DNA of 64,000 bases from CAWAHD01 sp963781785 (GTDB lineage: Bacteria > Planctomycetota > Planctomycetia > Isosphaerales > Isosphaeraceae). The position numbers and the translations under genes are program-made. The stretch lies in contig CAWAHD010000002.1 of NCBI GenBank assembly GCA_963781785.1, forward strand, positions 3,038,001 through 3,102,000, written 5' to 3'. Below the pieces are notes generated by a model. It saw nothing but the letters and a program-made list of their open reading frames with translations, was not told the origin of the DNA and did no database searches. Numbering within the stretch: position 1 is the stretch's first letter; each line of letters starts with the position of its first letter. This document shows positions 18,039-27,840 of this stretch, piece by piece.

Positions 18039-21000
18039 CTAAGGGGGTTCTGCGTGCCAGAGTCTGACTGCCCCGTCGTGGCTAGCGGAAGCCAGCGTCG
18101 ATCCGTCGGGCGAGAACGCCACGGCGTTGACACGCTGGGCGTGGCCGTCGAGCACGAGAATCAACTGGCCGGTGACCGGATCCCAGAGACGCACCTTCGC
18201 GTCGCCGCACGCGGCGGCGAGCGTCCGGCCGTCAGGCGAGAACGAGAGGCCCCAAATCGCTGTATCTGAGCCCTTGACCGACCTCCGCCGCGACCATGTC
18301 GCGACATCCCAAATCGCGAGCTTGCCTTGGTCGTCCCCTGACACCAGGAGAGACCCATCGGGTGAGAACACCAGGGATGAATTCTGTTTGGGACAAGGCA
18401 GCGAGAACACTTCGCGGCCCTCCTCGACGTCGAAGACCCGAATCGTTCGGTCGTCGCTCGCTGAGACGAGGAGCGTGCCACTCGGGTGGAACGCCAGGGC
18501 ACGGACCTTGTCGGTATGCCCCTCAAAGACCAGCATCGGCTCGCTACGATCGACATCACAGACTCGGACAGTCCTGTCCGATCCAGCCGAGGCAACGAGC
18601 CGTCCGTCCGGGGATAGCGCCACCGCGCGCACCGGACCGGTGTGTCCCCGGAGCACGGCGCGCGGCTGGCCACTGGGCAGGTCCCAGAGCCGGACCGTAT
18701 TCTCGAAGCCCGCGCTGGCGAGTAGCGTGCCATCGGGGCTGATCGCTAGCGATGCGACGAGCGCACCGTGCCCCTTTAGCGTTGCCAGCAAGGAGCCATC
18801 GCCAGCGTCCCAGAGCTTGATCGAATGATCGTCCGCGGAAGAGATTAACGTTGCGCCGTCCGGTGTGTACGCCAGTCCCCAGACCTCGGCTTTATGCCCC
18901 GCGAGGCGGGAGATGGGTTCGGGCTTCTTGACGAAATGCCAGGAGCGGATACGGCCGTCCTCGCTCTTGAAGATCAGGGAATCTCCCTCGGGTGCGAAGA
19001 CCAGGCACCCCACACTCCCCGATTTGCCAGGGAACTCGGCCAACTTCCGTCCCGAGGACGTATCCCAGAGAGTCGCGGGCAGGCCGATTCCGCCGCCCGC
19101 GAGCGTTTTCCCATCGGGCGAGAAGGCGAGGTGAAAGTCCCTGCCGGAGACCTTTTCGAGCGGAACTGGGCGGGGATTGGTGCTGACGTCCTTGATCAAC
19201 TGGATCGCTTCGCCAGTTGCCGTGACTCCGGCGAATCGATTTCCATCCGGAGAGAACGCGGCCAGGCGCATCATTTGAAGTGGCAGCGAACCAAGCTCAC
19301 GCTCAGAGCGAGTATCCCAGAACGTGATTCCCCACGAATAGGCGGCAAGGATGTGGCCGTCGGGAGAGAATGCGATGCCGCCGATCGCTGGGAATCGGTG
19401 GCGCAGGGTCTTCATCGGCTGGCCGGTTGCGGCGTCTCTCAGCGTCACCGTACTACCGGCGAGCATGCCCGTGGCCAGCCATCGGCCATCCGCGGAGTAG
19501 GCGGTCTTGTCACAGAGAATCGGCGCCGCGCCAGGCACGGGGTGTTCCGGGCCTTGAGCGAGACTCCACCGCACCGCCATGTTATTCGAGGGATCACCGT
19601 TCGCGTCGTGTTCCAGAATAACCAGCATGCGGCCGTCCGGGGAAAACGCCAGGCTGACGACGTATCCCTTGATCCCCGGGATGCTGGCGAGCAGGCGGCC
19701 AGTACCCGGATCCCACAGCTTGACCTCGCTTGGCGTCCCTTCCACCGTCGACCAGGAGGCCAAGGTTCCGCCATCCGACGAGGACATCAGGCCGGAGACT
19801 TCTCGCGGATGGCCCTGAAAACGCTTGCGTTCTCGGCCCGCAGCAAGGTCCCAAATGACCAAGGTGCCGTAACCATCGCCCGAGACCAGGTTCCGGCCAT
19901 CGGGCGAGAGAATCATCGTCATCGTCTCGTGGTCGGCGAGGACCGAGACGTCGCGGTGGCACAGGCGGCGAAGGTAGTGCCACTCGAAGCCGCGAAGGTC
20001 GCGACCGGGCGACTCGGGCGTGAGCTGTTCGAGAATCTCCTGGGCGAGCTCGGCCTGCCCGGATGCCCAGGCTTGGTGGGCCAGTCGCATCTGCGAGTCG
20101 TACCAGAGCCGGCGGGTTGCCGATTCATTCTCCTCGGCGAGCTCCAGCGCCGATCTCAACTCGCTGTTGTGGCGGCGGAGCACGCCGTCCCGCCAGAAGG
20201 CGGCGCCGCCCAGCCCCATGACGGCGGCGAGCAAGATGCTCATGGCAGCCGCGGCGGCCGACTTGTTCCGCCCGGCCCACTTCGCCACGCGGTCGATGGC
20301 GCCATGCGGCCGAGCGAGGATCGTCCGGCCTTGAAGCAATCGGCACAAATCGTCGGCCAGGTCGAGTGCGTTAGCGTAGCGGCGGGCCGGGTCCTTCTGG
20401 AGGCACTTCAAGCAGATGACTTCCAGGTTGCGCGGGACGTACGGCCGAAGTCGCCTTGGCGGCAGTGGGTCCGCTTGCCGGACCAGCTCCATCGTCTCCA
20501 GCGCCGTCGCGCCTCGGAACGGGGGCAGGCCGGTCAGGCATTCGTAGAGGATCGCGCCGAGGGAGTAGACGTCCGTCGCCGGGCCGACCCGGCGATGCCG
20601 GCCGTCGGCCTGCTCGGGAGCCATGTAGGACGGCGAGCCGAGCACCAACCCGGAGAGGGTCTGCCCGGCGACCGCGAGGTTCTTGGCCAGGCCGAAGTCG
20701 GTGATCTTGAGGGTGCCATCGTCGGAGATGAGCACGTTGGACGGCTTGAGGTCGCGGTGGACCAGTTCGGCCTGGTGGGCGGCGTGGACCGCTCGCGCCA
20801 GCACCTCGGCGGTCCAGGCGGCCTCCGGCGCACTCATCGGCGCCGCGGCGAGACGGCCGGCCAGCGTGCCGCCGCTGCAGGATTCGAGCGCGATGTAAGC
20901 GAGGCCCTCGTGCTCTCCGACCTCGTAGATCTGGACGATGTTGGGATGTTTGAGCCGGGCGACGGCCTCGGCTTCCCAGCGGAACCGCTCGCGCTCGGCC

Positions 21001-21314
21001 GCGCCCGCGTGGGCGCCCGAGAGGATCATCTTCAGCGCCACGATCCGTGATAGGCCGCGGTGGCGTGCCTTGTAAACGACGCCCATCCCGCCGCGGCCCA
21101 GCGTGCCCAGGATCTCATACCCCGGCACGAAGACCGGCGTCGCGCCCGGACCGCCGTCCGAGGGCTCGGTACCTACCCCGGGGCGTCCCGGGACCGACGG
21201 TGGCATGACGCTCGTATCGCGTTCGCCCGCGGGGTCCTCGCCATTGCGCCGCTCCATCGGGATGACCGAGCGATCGGGATCGCCCGGGCCGAGCCCGTCG
21301 AACGAGATCCGCAC
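18039..21314 (-). CDS. Membrane serine/threonine protein kinase with C-terminal WD40 repeats
   Basis: A 1091-residue Hanks-type kinase. The kinase domain spans about residues 66-330: Gly loop LGRGGMGVVYKA, ATP-binding Lys95 (VALKM), catalytic HRDLKPSN (HRD 186-188), DFG 206-208 and the APE-like MAPEQ. A transmembrane helix lies at about 353-373. From about 440 to the end is a WD40 array with many F-SPDG repeats (two seven-bladed propellers by length). The gene is intact over 3.2 kb. Its start is uncertain because the dual-integrase transposon begins 7 bases upstream: the GTG at 21314 would use GGGAGG from the transposon tip, while an ATG at 21257 has no clear site. It probably senses an extracytoplasmic or internal signal; the target is unknown. 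Confidence 0.88.
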   Translation of the reverse strand: MRISFDGLGPGDPDRSVIPMERRNGEDPAGERDTSVMPPSVPGRPGVGTEPSDGGPGATPVFVPGYEILGTLGRGGMGVVYKARHRGLSRIVALKMILSGAHAGAAERERFRWEAEAVARLKHPNIVQIYEVGEHEGLAYIALESCSGGTLAGRLAAAPMSAPEAAWTAEVLARAVHAAHQAELVHRDLKPSNVLISDDGTLKITDFGLAKNLAVAGQTLSGLVLGSPSYMAPEQADGRHRRVGPATDVYSLGAILYECLTGLPPFRGATALETMELVRQADPLPPRRLRPYVPRNLEVICLKCLQKDPARRYANALDLADDLCRLLQGRTILARPHGAIDRVAKWAGRNKSAAAAAMSILLAAVMGLGGAAFWRDGVLRRHNSELRSALELAEENESATRRLWYDSQMRLAHQAWASGQAELAQEILEQLTPESPGRDLRGFEWHYLRRLCHRDVSVLADHETMTMILSPDGRNLVSGDGYGTLVIWDLAAGRERKRFQGHPREVSGLMSSSDGGTLASWSTVEGTPSEVKLWDPGTGRLLASIPGIKGYVVSLAFSPDGRMLVILEHDANGDPSNNMAVRWSLAQGPEHPVPGAAPILCDKTAYSADGRWLATGMLAGSTVTLRDAATGQPMKTLRHRFPAIGGIAFSPDGHILAAYSWGITFWDTRSERELGSLPLQMMRLAAFSPDGNRFAGVTATGEAIQLIKDVSTNPRPVPLEKVSGRDFHLAFSPDGKTLAGGGIGLPATLWDTSSGRKLAEFPGKSGSVGCLVFAPEGDSLIFKSEDGRIRSWHFVKKPEPISRLAGHKAEVWGLAYTPDGATLISSADDHSIKLWDAGDGSLLATLKGHGALVASLAISPDGTLLASAGFENTVRLWDLPSGQPRAVLRGHTGPVRAVALSPDGRLVASAGSDRTVRVCDVDRSEPMLVFEGHTDKVRALAFHPSGTLLVSASDDRTIRVFDVEEGREVFSLPCPKQNSSLVFSPDGSLLVSGDDQGKLAIWDVATWSRRRSVKGSDTAIWGLSFSPDGRTLAAACGDAKVRLWDPVTGQLILVLDGHAQRVNAVAFSPDGSTLASASHDGAVRLWHAEPP

Positions 21315-21420
21315 GGCCCTTGTCCTCCCAACCAAAATGCTTGCTGCGTAATTTGGAGAATTGACCGGAGCAATCGACGTCTCCTCCCAGCCGCGGCAAT
21401 GCCGCAGAGGCGAGGAGCAA

Positions 21421-23161
21421 ATGTGGAACGAGTGGAATCGGTGGTGGAGTGGTCGAGGCGCGCCTGGCGAACGGCCGCCTGAAGAATTGGTCCTGCCCAC
21501 ATCCGATTTAAAGAATGATCCGGCGGCGGAAAGTGAACCGGACGCGGTCGATTCCCAGATTGACCTCATCACATTTCCGGACGCGATCGACACGAAATCG
21601 GAGAATGCGGACGCCTGCATTGCGGAGACGGTCCATCCTGATGAACGTACACCCGAGCCGCCGGGCCTGCCCGATCGTGGGGATGAGACCGCTCCGGAGT
21701 TTGGAGACGCCCCGCAGTCGCCTGCCCGGGACGACCTCGGTGTGGAGGCGGACGAGCCCTCCGGGGTTCCGACCAACGAATTCGACAGCCCGCCGGCCCA
21801 GTTCGACCCGGTCGCTGAGCTCAGGCGGCAAGGGCTCGGGCTGCCGACCGGCAAAAGACGCACGCAACGCGGCCGGCGGCTGGCTCGACCCGAGGAGGTG
21901 AAGCCGGCGGCGTACAATCCCCAGCAGCGACTCATGATCCTCGACTGCTGGCAGCGCAGCGGCTTGCCCGCCAAGGATTTCGCAACATTGGTGGGCGTCT
22001 CCAAGCATACGCTCTATGCCTGGAAACAGCGGTTCACCCAACAGGGACCGGCCGGCTTGCTCGAACAGCCTCGAGGCGCCCGCGAAGGAAGCCGCTTGCC
22101 CGACCTGACCAAACGCACCATCCTCTTGCTCAAGCAGGCGCATCCCGACTGGGGATGCGAGCGAATCAGCCAGATGCTGGTGCGCGGCCCGGCACTGCCG
22201 GCCAGCCCGCCAGCGGTCGCCCGTGTGCTTCATGAGGCGGGCTACCAGTTGCAGGAAACCCCCACACGACCTCATCCCGACAAGGTCCGCTTCTTCGAGC
22301 GGGCCAGGCCCAGCCAGCTCTGGCAAACCGACCTGTTCACCTTCGTGCTCAAGCGGCAGAACCGGCGGGTCTACCTGGTTGCCTTCCTCGACGACCACAG
22401 TCGGTTCATCGTCAGCTTCGGTCTGCACGCCAGCCAGTCGACGGCCCTGGTGCTGGAGGTTCTCCGTGCGGGCATCGCGGCCTACGGAGTCCCCGAGGAA
22501 ATCCTCACCGACAATGGCGCTCAGTACGTGACCTGGCGGGGCGAGAGCGCTTTCCAGAAGGAGCTCAAAGGGCGCGGCATCCGCCAGATCGTGGCCGCGC
22601 CGCGCCATCCTCAGACCTTGGGCAAGATCGAGCGGTTCTGGGGAACGCTCTGGCGCGAGTGCGTGGAGACGGCTGTGTTCCTCGATCTGGCCGACGCTCG
22701 CGCGGATCGGCCACTTCATCGACTGGTATAACTTCCAGCGCACCCACAGCGGGATCGACGGCCTGGTGCCGGCGGACCGGTTTTTCGGGGCGGCTCCCGA
22801 GGTCCTCCTGACCCTCAAAGATCGGGTCGCCGCCAACGCACTGGAGCTGGCTCGCAACGGCTTGCCCAAGCCCCCGTTCTACGTGACAGGCCAACTGGGC
22901 GGCAAGAATTTCAGCCTGCATGCCGAAGGCGAGCGCGTGTTCCTGACGCGCGAAGGGGGCGTTCGACAAGAAGTGGATCTGGTGCCGCCAGCCGCTCCTG
23001 CGGACTCAGCCGCGATGCCCAAGGCCATCTGCCCGGATGGCTCTCCGGCCGCCGGACTGCTCGGCGATGTGCCGGCACAGACGCACGAAGAGCTGCCGCC
23101 GCAAGGGCCCCCGCTGGCGACGCCGGACGAGACAGCGAACGAGGAAGGAGGCAAGCCATGA
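21421..23161 (+). CDS. Transposon gene A: DDE integrase/transposase, IS481-like (frameshifted near 22700)
   Basis: Starts at the ATG at 21421 (MWNEWNRWW) behind GAGGAG. After an acidic, Pro-rich leader of about 150 residues comes a helix-turn-helix (DFATLVGVSKHTLYAWKQRF), then a second DNA-binding region and the rve-type catalytic core: Asp in WQTDLF, Asp in ILTDNGAQ, Glu in GKIERFW, spaced D-59-D-39-E. Just past the Glu, after DLADARA, the frame changes in a CGCGCGG run; the other frame continues RIGHFIDWYNFQRTHSG and runs to 23161. The identical change occurs in copy 2. Without it the product ends with the catalytic core complete but lacking about 145 C-terminal residues. Its role is strand transfer of the element. 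Confidence 0.82.
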
Positions 23162-23856
23162 CGGCGAACCCTGCCTCGGCCCGGCCGCACGGCCCGGCGC
23201 CTCGACAAAAGGAAGCCGCGGCGCAGCGATCGCGCGGAACCTACCGGCGGCAACTGACGGCGGATTGTCCCCAAGCCCCGCACATCGGCCCTGAAGCCAG
23301 ACGCGCCGCGGCTCTGGTCCTCGAAGTGCTGGCCGGAGTGCGGACTCCCGCTGGTGCCGCGACGGCGCTGGGAATCCGGTTGCCGCGCTACTATCTCCTG
23401 GAGCAGCGAGCCATTCGAGGGCTGATCTGGGCGTGTGAGCCCCGTCCGGTTGGGCGCACGGTCTCGACCGACCGGCGGCTGGCTCGCCTGGAGCGCGAGC
23501 TGTCTGTCAGTCGGCGTGAGCTAGCTCGCCATCAGGCGCTAGCCCGAACCACTCAACGCGCGTTGGGGCTGGCGCCGGCGGCCAGCAAAACGCAGGAAGC
23601 GTCCAGCGGAACCAAACGGCGGCGGCGGAAACCGTGCGTGCGAGCACTCCGCGCCGCGCGGTTGCTGCAAACCGCGGATTCACCTGGCAAGGAAGGGCCG
23701 GCTGCGGTACAAGGACCCGTTGGGAAACCCCCTGCGGCGGGGCCCGCTGGCGATGGGAATCGACCAGCGGCGTTGGAGACGATCCGCTCCGAAGGGCAGG
23801 GCGATCACGGAGGGTCTATCCATGCCGGCCGGCCGAAAGCCATTGAGCATCGCTGA
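23158..23856 (+). CDS. Transposon gene B: accessory protein of unknown function
   Basis: A 232-residue basic protein whose ATG overlaps the stop of gene A (ATGA at 23158-23161), so translation is coupled. The first 45 residues are low-complexity. The centre (EARRAAALVLEVLAGVRTPA, then ATALGIRLPRYYLLEQRAIR) looks like a helix-turn-helix, followed by a coiled coil (RLARLERELSVSRRELARH). The tail is basic (KRRRRKPCVRALRAARL) and low-complexity. It is conserved in both copies with very few differences. No known family is recognised; a DNA-binding helper for transposition is inferred only from position and composition. Confidence 0.6.
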   Translation: MTANPASARPHGPAPRQKEAAAQRSRGTYRRQLTADCPQAPHIGPEARRAAALVLEVLAGVRTPAGAATALGIRLPRYYLLEQRAIRGLIWACEPRPVGRTVSTDRRLARLERELSVSRRELARHQALARTTQRALGLAPAASKTQEASSGTKRRRRKPCVRALRAARLLQTADSPGKEGPAAVQGPVGKPPAAGPAGDGNRPAALETIRSEGQGDHGGSIHAGRPKAIEHR

Positions 23857-24223
23857 CCAAGTCGACCGTCTGGCAGGATCACCCGTAGCCAAGGCCCGGC
23901 TGCGGGTGATCCTGGCCAATCTCGCGGGGGAGATCAACATCGCCGACGCGTGCGCCGATCTGGGAATCGAGGAGTCTTGGTTCTTCGATCTCAAGCACGA
24001 GAGCCTGGAGCGCTGGGTGAAAACCCTGGAACCGGGATCACCTGGCCGGCGTCCCTCGGCGGAGAAAACGCCCGAGCAACAGCAGATCGCGAATCTGGAA
24101 CAAAAAGTTGAGCGGTTGGAGCTGGAGCTGAAAGGGGCCCAGTTACGGGCGGAGCTGGCGCGCCAAGGTCTGTCTCGGCCCAAGCCGCAGCTCAAGCAAG
24201 CCGCAAAAAAAGCGAGTCGGTGA
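23822..24223 (+). CDS. Transposon gene C: small helix-turn-helix plus coiled-coil protein
   Basis: A 133-residue protein from the ATG at 23822, preceded by GGAGGG and overlapping the end of gene B by 35 bases. Residues 1-60 contain a helical DNA-binding-like domain (LRVILANLAGEINIADACAD, LGIEESWFFDLKHESLERW). A coiled coil follows (IANLEQKVERLELELKGAQL) with a Lys-rich end. The layout resembles IS3-type OrfA proteins, but the sequence is not clearly in that family. Its stop overlaps the GTG of gene D (GTGA), another translational coupling. It probably pairs with integrase D in end recognition (inference). Confidence 0.65.
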   Translation: MPAGRKPLSIADQVDRLAGSPVAKARLRVILANLAGEINIADACADLGIEESWFFDLKHESLERWVKTLEPGSPGRRPSAEKTPEQQQIANLEQKVERLELELKGAQLRAELARQGLSRPKPQLKQAAKKASR

Positions 24224-25547
24224 GGGATCAAGTTGAAGATGCAGGCAGCGTCCCTCACCGAGACCATGAGGCCAGGAAAGCGTCCACGAATTCCGATGTG
24301 TTCCCGGACGCCGTAGCCGAAGACACTCGGGACGACACCGACACCGAATTCGACTTCGAGCTTGAGAGCCAAACTGCGGCGGTCGTGGTCGACGAGGCTA
24401 GCGATCCGGCATGTCGTCACGACCGCGGCATCGGGAGCGCGTGGGTCGGCAACGATGGTGCCGCGCTCTTGTCGATCGCGACCGCCATGCCGGGCTGGAC
24501 GATGACCACCGCGGGAGACCCCCTTGGCCATTCAGCCGGCACGCCGCCGTGTGCGCGTGGTGAGGCGCGGGCCGGTCAGGCGGCGGTCGAGGGATGTCGC
24601 CGAGACTCGCTGCCACTGGATGATCGCGCCGGTCAGGCCGAACGTGTGCCAACGCCCGACAACCGTGAGGTACCGCGCCGCGGTTGGGATCGCCAATCCA
24701 AGCGCCGATGGAGCGAGCGCGATCTCCGAAAACGGTCGGTTGCGTTTCGCCGTTACGCGCGTGGCCACGGCTGGTCGACGGAGGAGACGGCCGGTGCTCT
24801 TGGTCTCTCACCGCGCACCATGTGGAATTGGGATCGAGGTTGGGGCGCAGATCGGCTGGCGCCGCGTCCGCGGGGGCGGCCGCCGCAGATCGCCCCGGTC
24901 GAGCGCCAAGCCGAGGTCACCGGCTTTTTGGAACTGCACGGCCCGAGCATCAGCCTATCGAGTCTCCAGGCCGAGTATCCCGATGTCGCGTGCGCCGAAC
25001 TGGCTGAGCTCAAAGCGGAATATCGTGCCGAGTGGCTCCAAGAGCATGTCGAGGAACGGTGTCGGCTGGAGTGGCTCTGCGGAGGCAGCGCGTGGGCGAT
25101 GGATTTCACTCATCCCCTCTACCTGATCGACGGCGTCTTGCCTGCGATCCTGAACGTGCGCGACCTGGCGAGTCGACAGCAGTTGCTCTGGCTGGCGGTG
25201 GCGCGTGAGGACGCGGCGACCGTGGTGGAAGCACTGGCCGATTTGTTTGAGGAGCACGGTGCACCGCTGGTCATGAAATGTGACAACGGTCCGGCGTTCC
25301 GCGCCCACCTGACGAAGCGCTTCTTGCTCGGCCGGGAGGTTTTCACTTTGTACTCGCCGCCGTACTGTGCCCAGTACAATGGCGGCTGTGAGCGTGCCAA
25401 CCGCACGCTCAAGGAGTTGACCGCGCACGTTGCCGATCAAGCGGGTCGCCGCGACTTCTGGACGAGCGACGATTCTCCTGACCGCGCGTCTTCGCGCCAA
25501 CCGACTGAGTCGGCCGTGGGGACCGACGGGACTGACTCCGGAAGAAA

Positions 25548-25556
25548 CCTGGGCGG
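25548..25556. repeat. Left 9-bp target duplication of the nested insertion sequence
   Basis: CCTGGGCGG here and again at 27341-27349; copy 2 of the transposon has it once, at the uninterrupted site (62275-62283). Confidence 0.85.
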
Positions 25557-27340
25557 GGGTGCACGACCGGGATTGTAGCCCACGGCGTTCAGCCTGTACG
25601 TCGATAATACCGGCGCCCCGATGCTGCTTCTTGCCTGTCTTCCCAGAATGTCTTGAGGGGCTCTGTCTCACTCAGATGATCGGCGCGTAATTGCAAGATC
25701 GCTTCGGCACCCTTCTCCGACCAGAATTTCTCCGTTCCCTTGACGCGTCGGTTGAACATCTTCACCGTCGATTCCATGTGACTTGACGTGATCGGTAATC
25801 CGGCCGTTCGATACTGATCGTAACGCATCCTATCCTTGTTGTTACGCAGATAGCTCAAAGCGTCGGCGACGACGCGGCGAGGGGTGGTTTCACCGTCTGC
25901 TTCTTCGGGGGTTCCCAACTCCGATTGTCGAATCTCGAGCGCCGAGATTACCTCTTCAACACGACCGCTCCAAACCTGCTGAATCAAGGCCGTATACACT
26001 TCCCAGCCTGCTCGAAATCCCCGGCCCGCGATGGCTGCCGCGAACACATACGACAGCGCATGGATGAAATCCAGAATCGGAATATAGTCGCTGAACCATT
26101 GCTTCTGGATCGTCCAATTGGCCGTCGCACCGTCGGCGACGAATGCCTTCCGAGCCGCGACCGCGAAGCCTCGCGCCCACGCGGCCCAGGCCAAGATTTC
26201 TCCAAATCGCTGGGCTCGCTCCCGCGTCGCGACCATCGTGCGCACCCGTGGCTTGGGTCTTGCGGTCTCCGCGTCCTGGTGCTGTTCCTCCTCGGCCGCC
26301 GAGTTGGTTTCGGGCGCGAGCGACTCGGCTGATTCATCCTTGGCTCCTCCGACGTGCCCCTTGATCTCGCGCGTGAGCTTGAGTATCCGCGTCGGATCGA
26401 CGAAATTCTCCGGGATTTCCGGGCACGGATCGCTGACTGAGACCTTGCTGGTCATCGTCATCAGCAAACCGATCTTATCCTCACGCCAGTGCCCATTCCG
26501 ATCGCATGGATCGTCATCGGCGGTCGCGGTCTGATCAGTATCACACTTGCTGCGATCGAGGATTTGTAGGCGACCACCGTCCATCATCACGGTCGCCACA
26601 GTCGATGGGGGCGGGGGATTTGCGACCGGTGATTTGCAGCGGTCCATCAGCGGTAACGCTAAAAACTCATCAACGGCCTGATCACGCTGTTCAACACGTT
26701 CCCACCCAATTTTTTCCGTGATCCGTTCCACTTGCTTGGTGGCGACGCTCAACCCGCCCAACGCATTGAGCGCGCCACTGCCCTGGGCGAACGACGTGAA
26801 CTGCGTACCCGCGTAAACGATCGCCTTCAACACCTCGGGACTGTAATTCCCCTGATCAATCCCGAGCGCGCGGGACTGAGGGAAAAAAAGCTGCCCGGCA
26901 TTTGCGGCAGTAACGTTTGGGCTCGTTCCATTGGGCCGTGCCGACTCGGGTCTGCACGCCCCTGGGTTCGTAAGCATCGGCCGGTTCAACCGAGCCGCCG
27001 CACCCACTGCAACTTTCGGCCTCGGGAGGAACGTCCTCTGCTTGCCGACCGACTGCCTGTTCGATCATCTCCCGGGAAATCTCCTGACCGATCTGGACGG
27101 CGAGTTCCTCGATGTCGGCGAATTTAGTACCCCACGGGACGCCACCGTCGCCGTAGACGCGCCGATTCAACTCTTTGGCGAGGCCACCCAACAGGTTTTC
27201 CAGTTCATCCTTGACGACCGCCGGTTCCTTGACGCGTGCCATCCCTGGCTCCTTCCAGTAGTTGCGACTCCAGACGAAACGGCATTCCCGACCGCATCAT
27301 AACGAAAACCACTTTGCTGCGCAAAGACCGTCGTGCACCC
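25557..27340 (-). mobile_element. ISKra4-type insertion sequence nested in transposon copy 1
   Basis: A 1784-bp element with perfect 11-bp terminal inverted repeats (GGGTGCACGAC) and a 9-bp target duplication. The uninterrupted target is known from copy 2, so the ends are certain to within the G/C run shared with the duplication. It encodes a two-frame transposase on the minus strand. Confidence 0.9.
25589..27242 (-). CDS. ISKra4-family transposase (two overlapping frames)
   Basis: The first frame (27242 to 26856) starts MARVKEPAVVKDELENLLGG and carries a zinc-ribbon CSGCGG and CRKC pair. The second frame continues from the same region (QLFFPQSRALGIDQGNYSP) to 25589 and holds the catalytic domain, with Asp in VMMDGGRLQ and conserved HMESTVKMFNRRVKGTEKF near the end. 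The frames change at a run of seven T residues (mRNA sense, about 26883-26889) where both frames encode F-F-P. That is a typical slippage site for this IS family, so the full product may arise by programmed frameshifting. It appears otherwise complete and may be active. Confidence 0.82.
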
Positions 27341-27349
27341 CCTGGGCGG
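27341..27349. repeat. Right 9-bp target duplication of the nested insertion sequence
   Basis: CCTGGGCGG, the partner of 25548-25556. Confidence 0.85.
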
Positions 27350-27599
27350 TGCGCGCCGTTTTGTCACTGGACAGACGCAAAAACATGTGGCAACATTTAA
27401 GGAGCGAGATCGCGACTGTCCTGGAACAGCGCACGATCGACCCAGCAGCCGCGCTCTCGCATTACCCCCAAGCCGAGATCGAGCGGATCGCGGCGCAACC
27501 CGTCCTCGAGCAGCTCGGTCTCCTTCATGTCACGAGGAGACGAATTACTCCGGCATTTTGACGCCCAATCGCTGCACGAATAATGGTGGGGGCACAGCC

Positions 27600-27731
27600 G
27601 TGAGTCAGGCTGCCGAACGGCTCGACTGGATGCGGGAGGCAATGCGGCAACAGGTTGGCGATGTCGAACTGGCCGTCACTCTGATCCGCCAGTCCTGCGA
27701 TGAAGTGAAGAATGAAAGACGGTCGTTGTGA
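27600..27731 (+). CDS. Short open frame next to the transposon, possible gene fragment
   Basis: Starting GTG at 27600, four bases past the right tip of transposon copy 1, this frame reads VSQAAERLDWMREAMRQQVG, then a hydrophobic-acidic helix and NERRSL to a stop at 27731. Composition looks protein-like. It is either a small gene using a start at the junction or the 3' end of a gene cut by the transposon. No family recognised. Confidence 0.3.
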   Translation: MSQAAERLDWMREAMRQQVGDVELAVTLIRQSCDEVKNERRSL

Positions 27732-27840
27732 TCACCTAATTGCCCGCTCTGCACTCATGGGCGAATGGTCCCCGCGCCAGAGGATCGGCCGCGGCCCAAC
27801 CCGGCCTGTGTGAAGAATCTGCCGGTCAGGAGCACGAGCC

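Larger units (their letters stand above)
24220..27561 (+). pseudogene. Transposon gene D: second DDE integrase, disrupted in this copy
   Basis: Starts at GTG 24220 overlapping gene C. After a variable acidic region it has a helix-turn-helix (STEETAGALGLSPRTMWNWD) and an rve-type catalytic core with Asp in AMDFTH, Asp in KCDNGPAF and Glu in GGCERANRTL, spaced D-59-D-35-E. An extra T near 25472 (GATTCTCC here, GATCTCC in copy 2) breaks the frame, and an ISKra4-type element is inserted at 25557-27340, separating the last 70 or so codons (27350-27561). The equivalent gene in copy 2 is intact at 513 residues. It is unrelated in sequence to gene A beyond the common fold. Confidence 0.8.
21321..27596 (+). 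mobile_element. Dual-integrase transposon, copy 1 (disrupted by a nested insertion sequence)
   Basis: The boundaries come from alignment to the copy at 58056-62531: similarity begins at TGTCCTCCCAACC and ends at GGTGGGGGCACA. The tips form an imperfect inverted repeat with 5'-TGT...ACA-3' ends. A second box (CCGGAG-C/T-AAT then GTCTCCTC) recurs about 45 bases inside each tip. Without the 1784-bp nested element and its 9-bp duplication it is about 4.48 kb. It carries four plus-strand genes: integrase A, a 232-residue protein, a 133-residue helix-turn-helix protein and integrase D. No target duplication is visible. Integrase D is dead in this copy (nested element plus an extra T near 25472). 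Confidence 0.85.

Noticed and set aside
21315..22004. Kinase gene extending upstream to 22004
   Set aside because: The added 230 residues are antisense to the transposon and have no kinase-family similarity.
21508..22869. Long minus-strand frame of 453 codons, also present at 58243-59604
   Set aside because: It lies exactly antisense to integrase A and reflects the GC-rich codon pattern; its presence in both copies only mirrors the transposon duplication.
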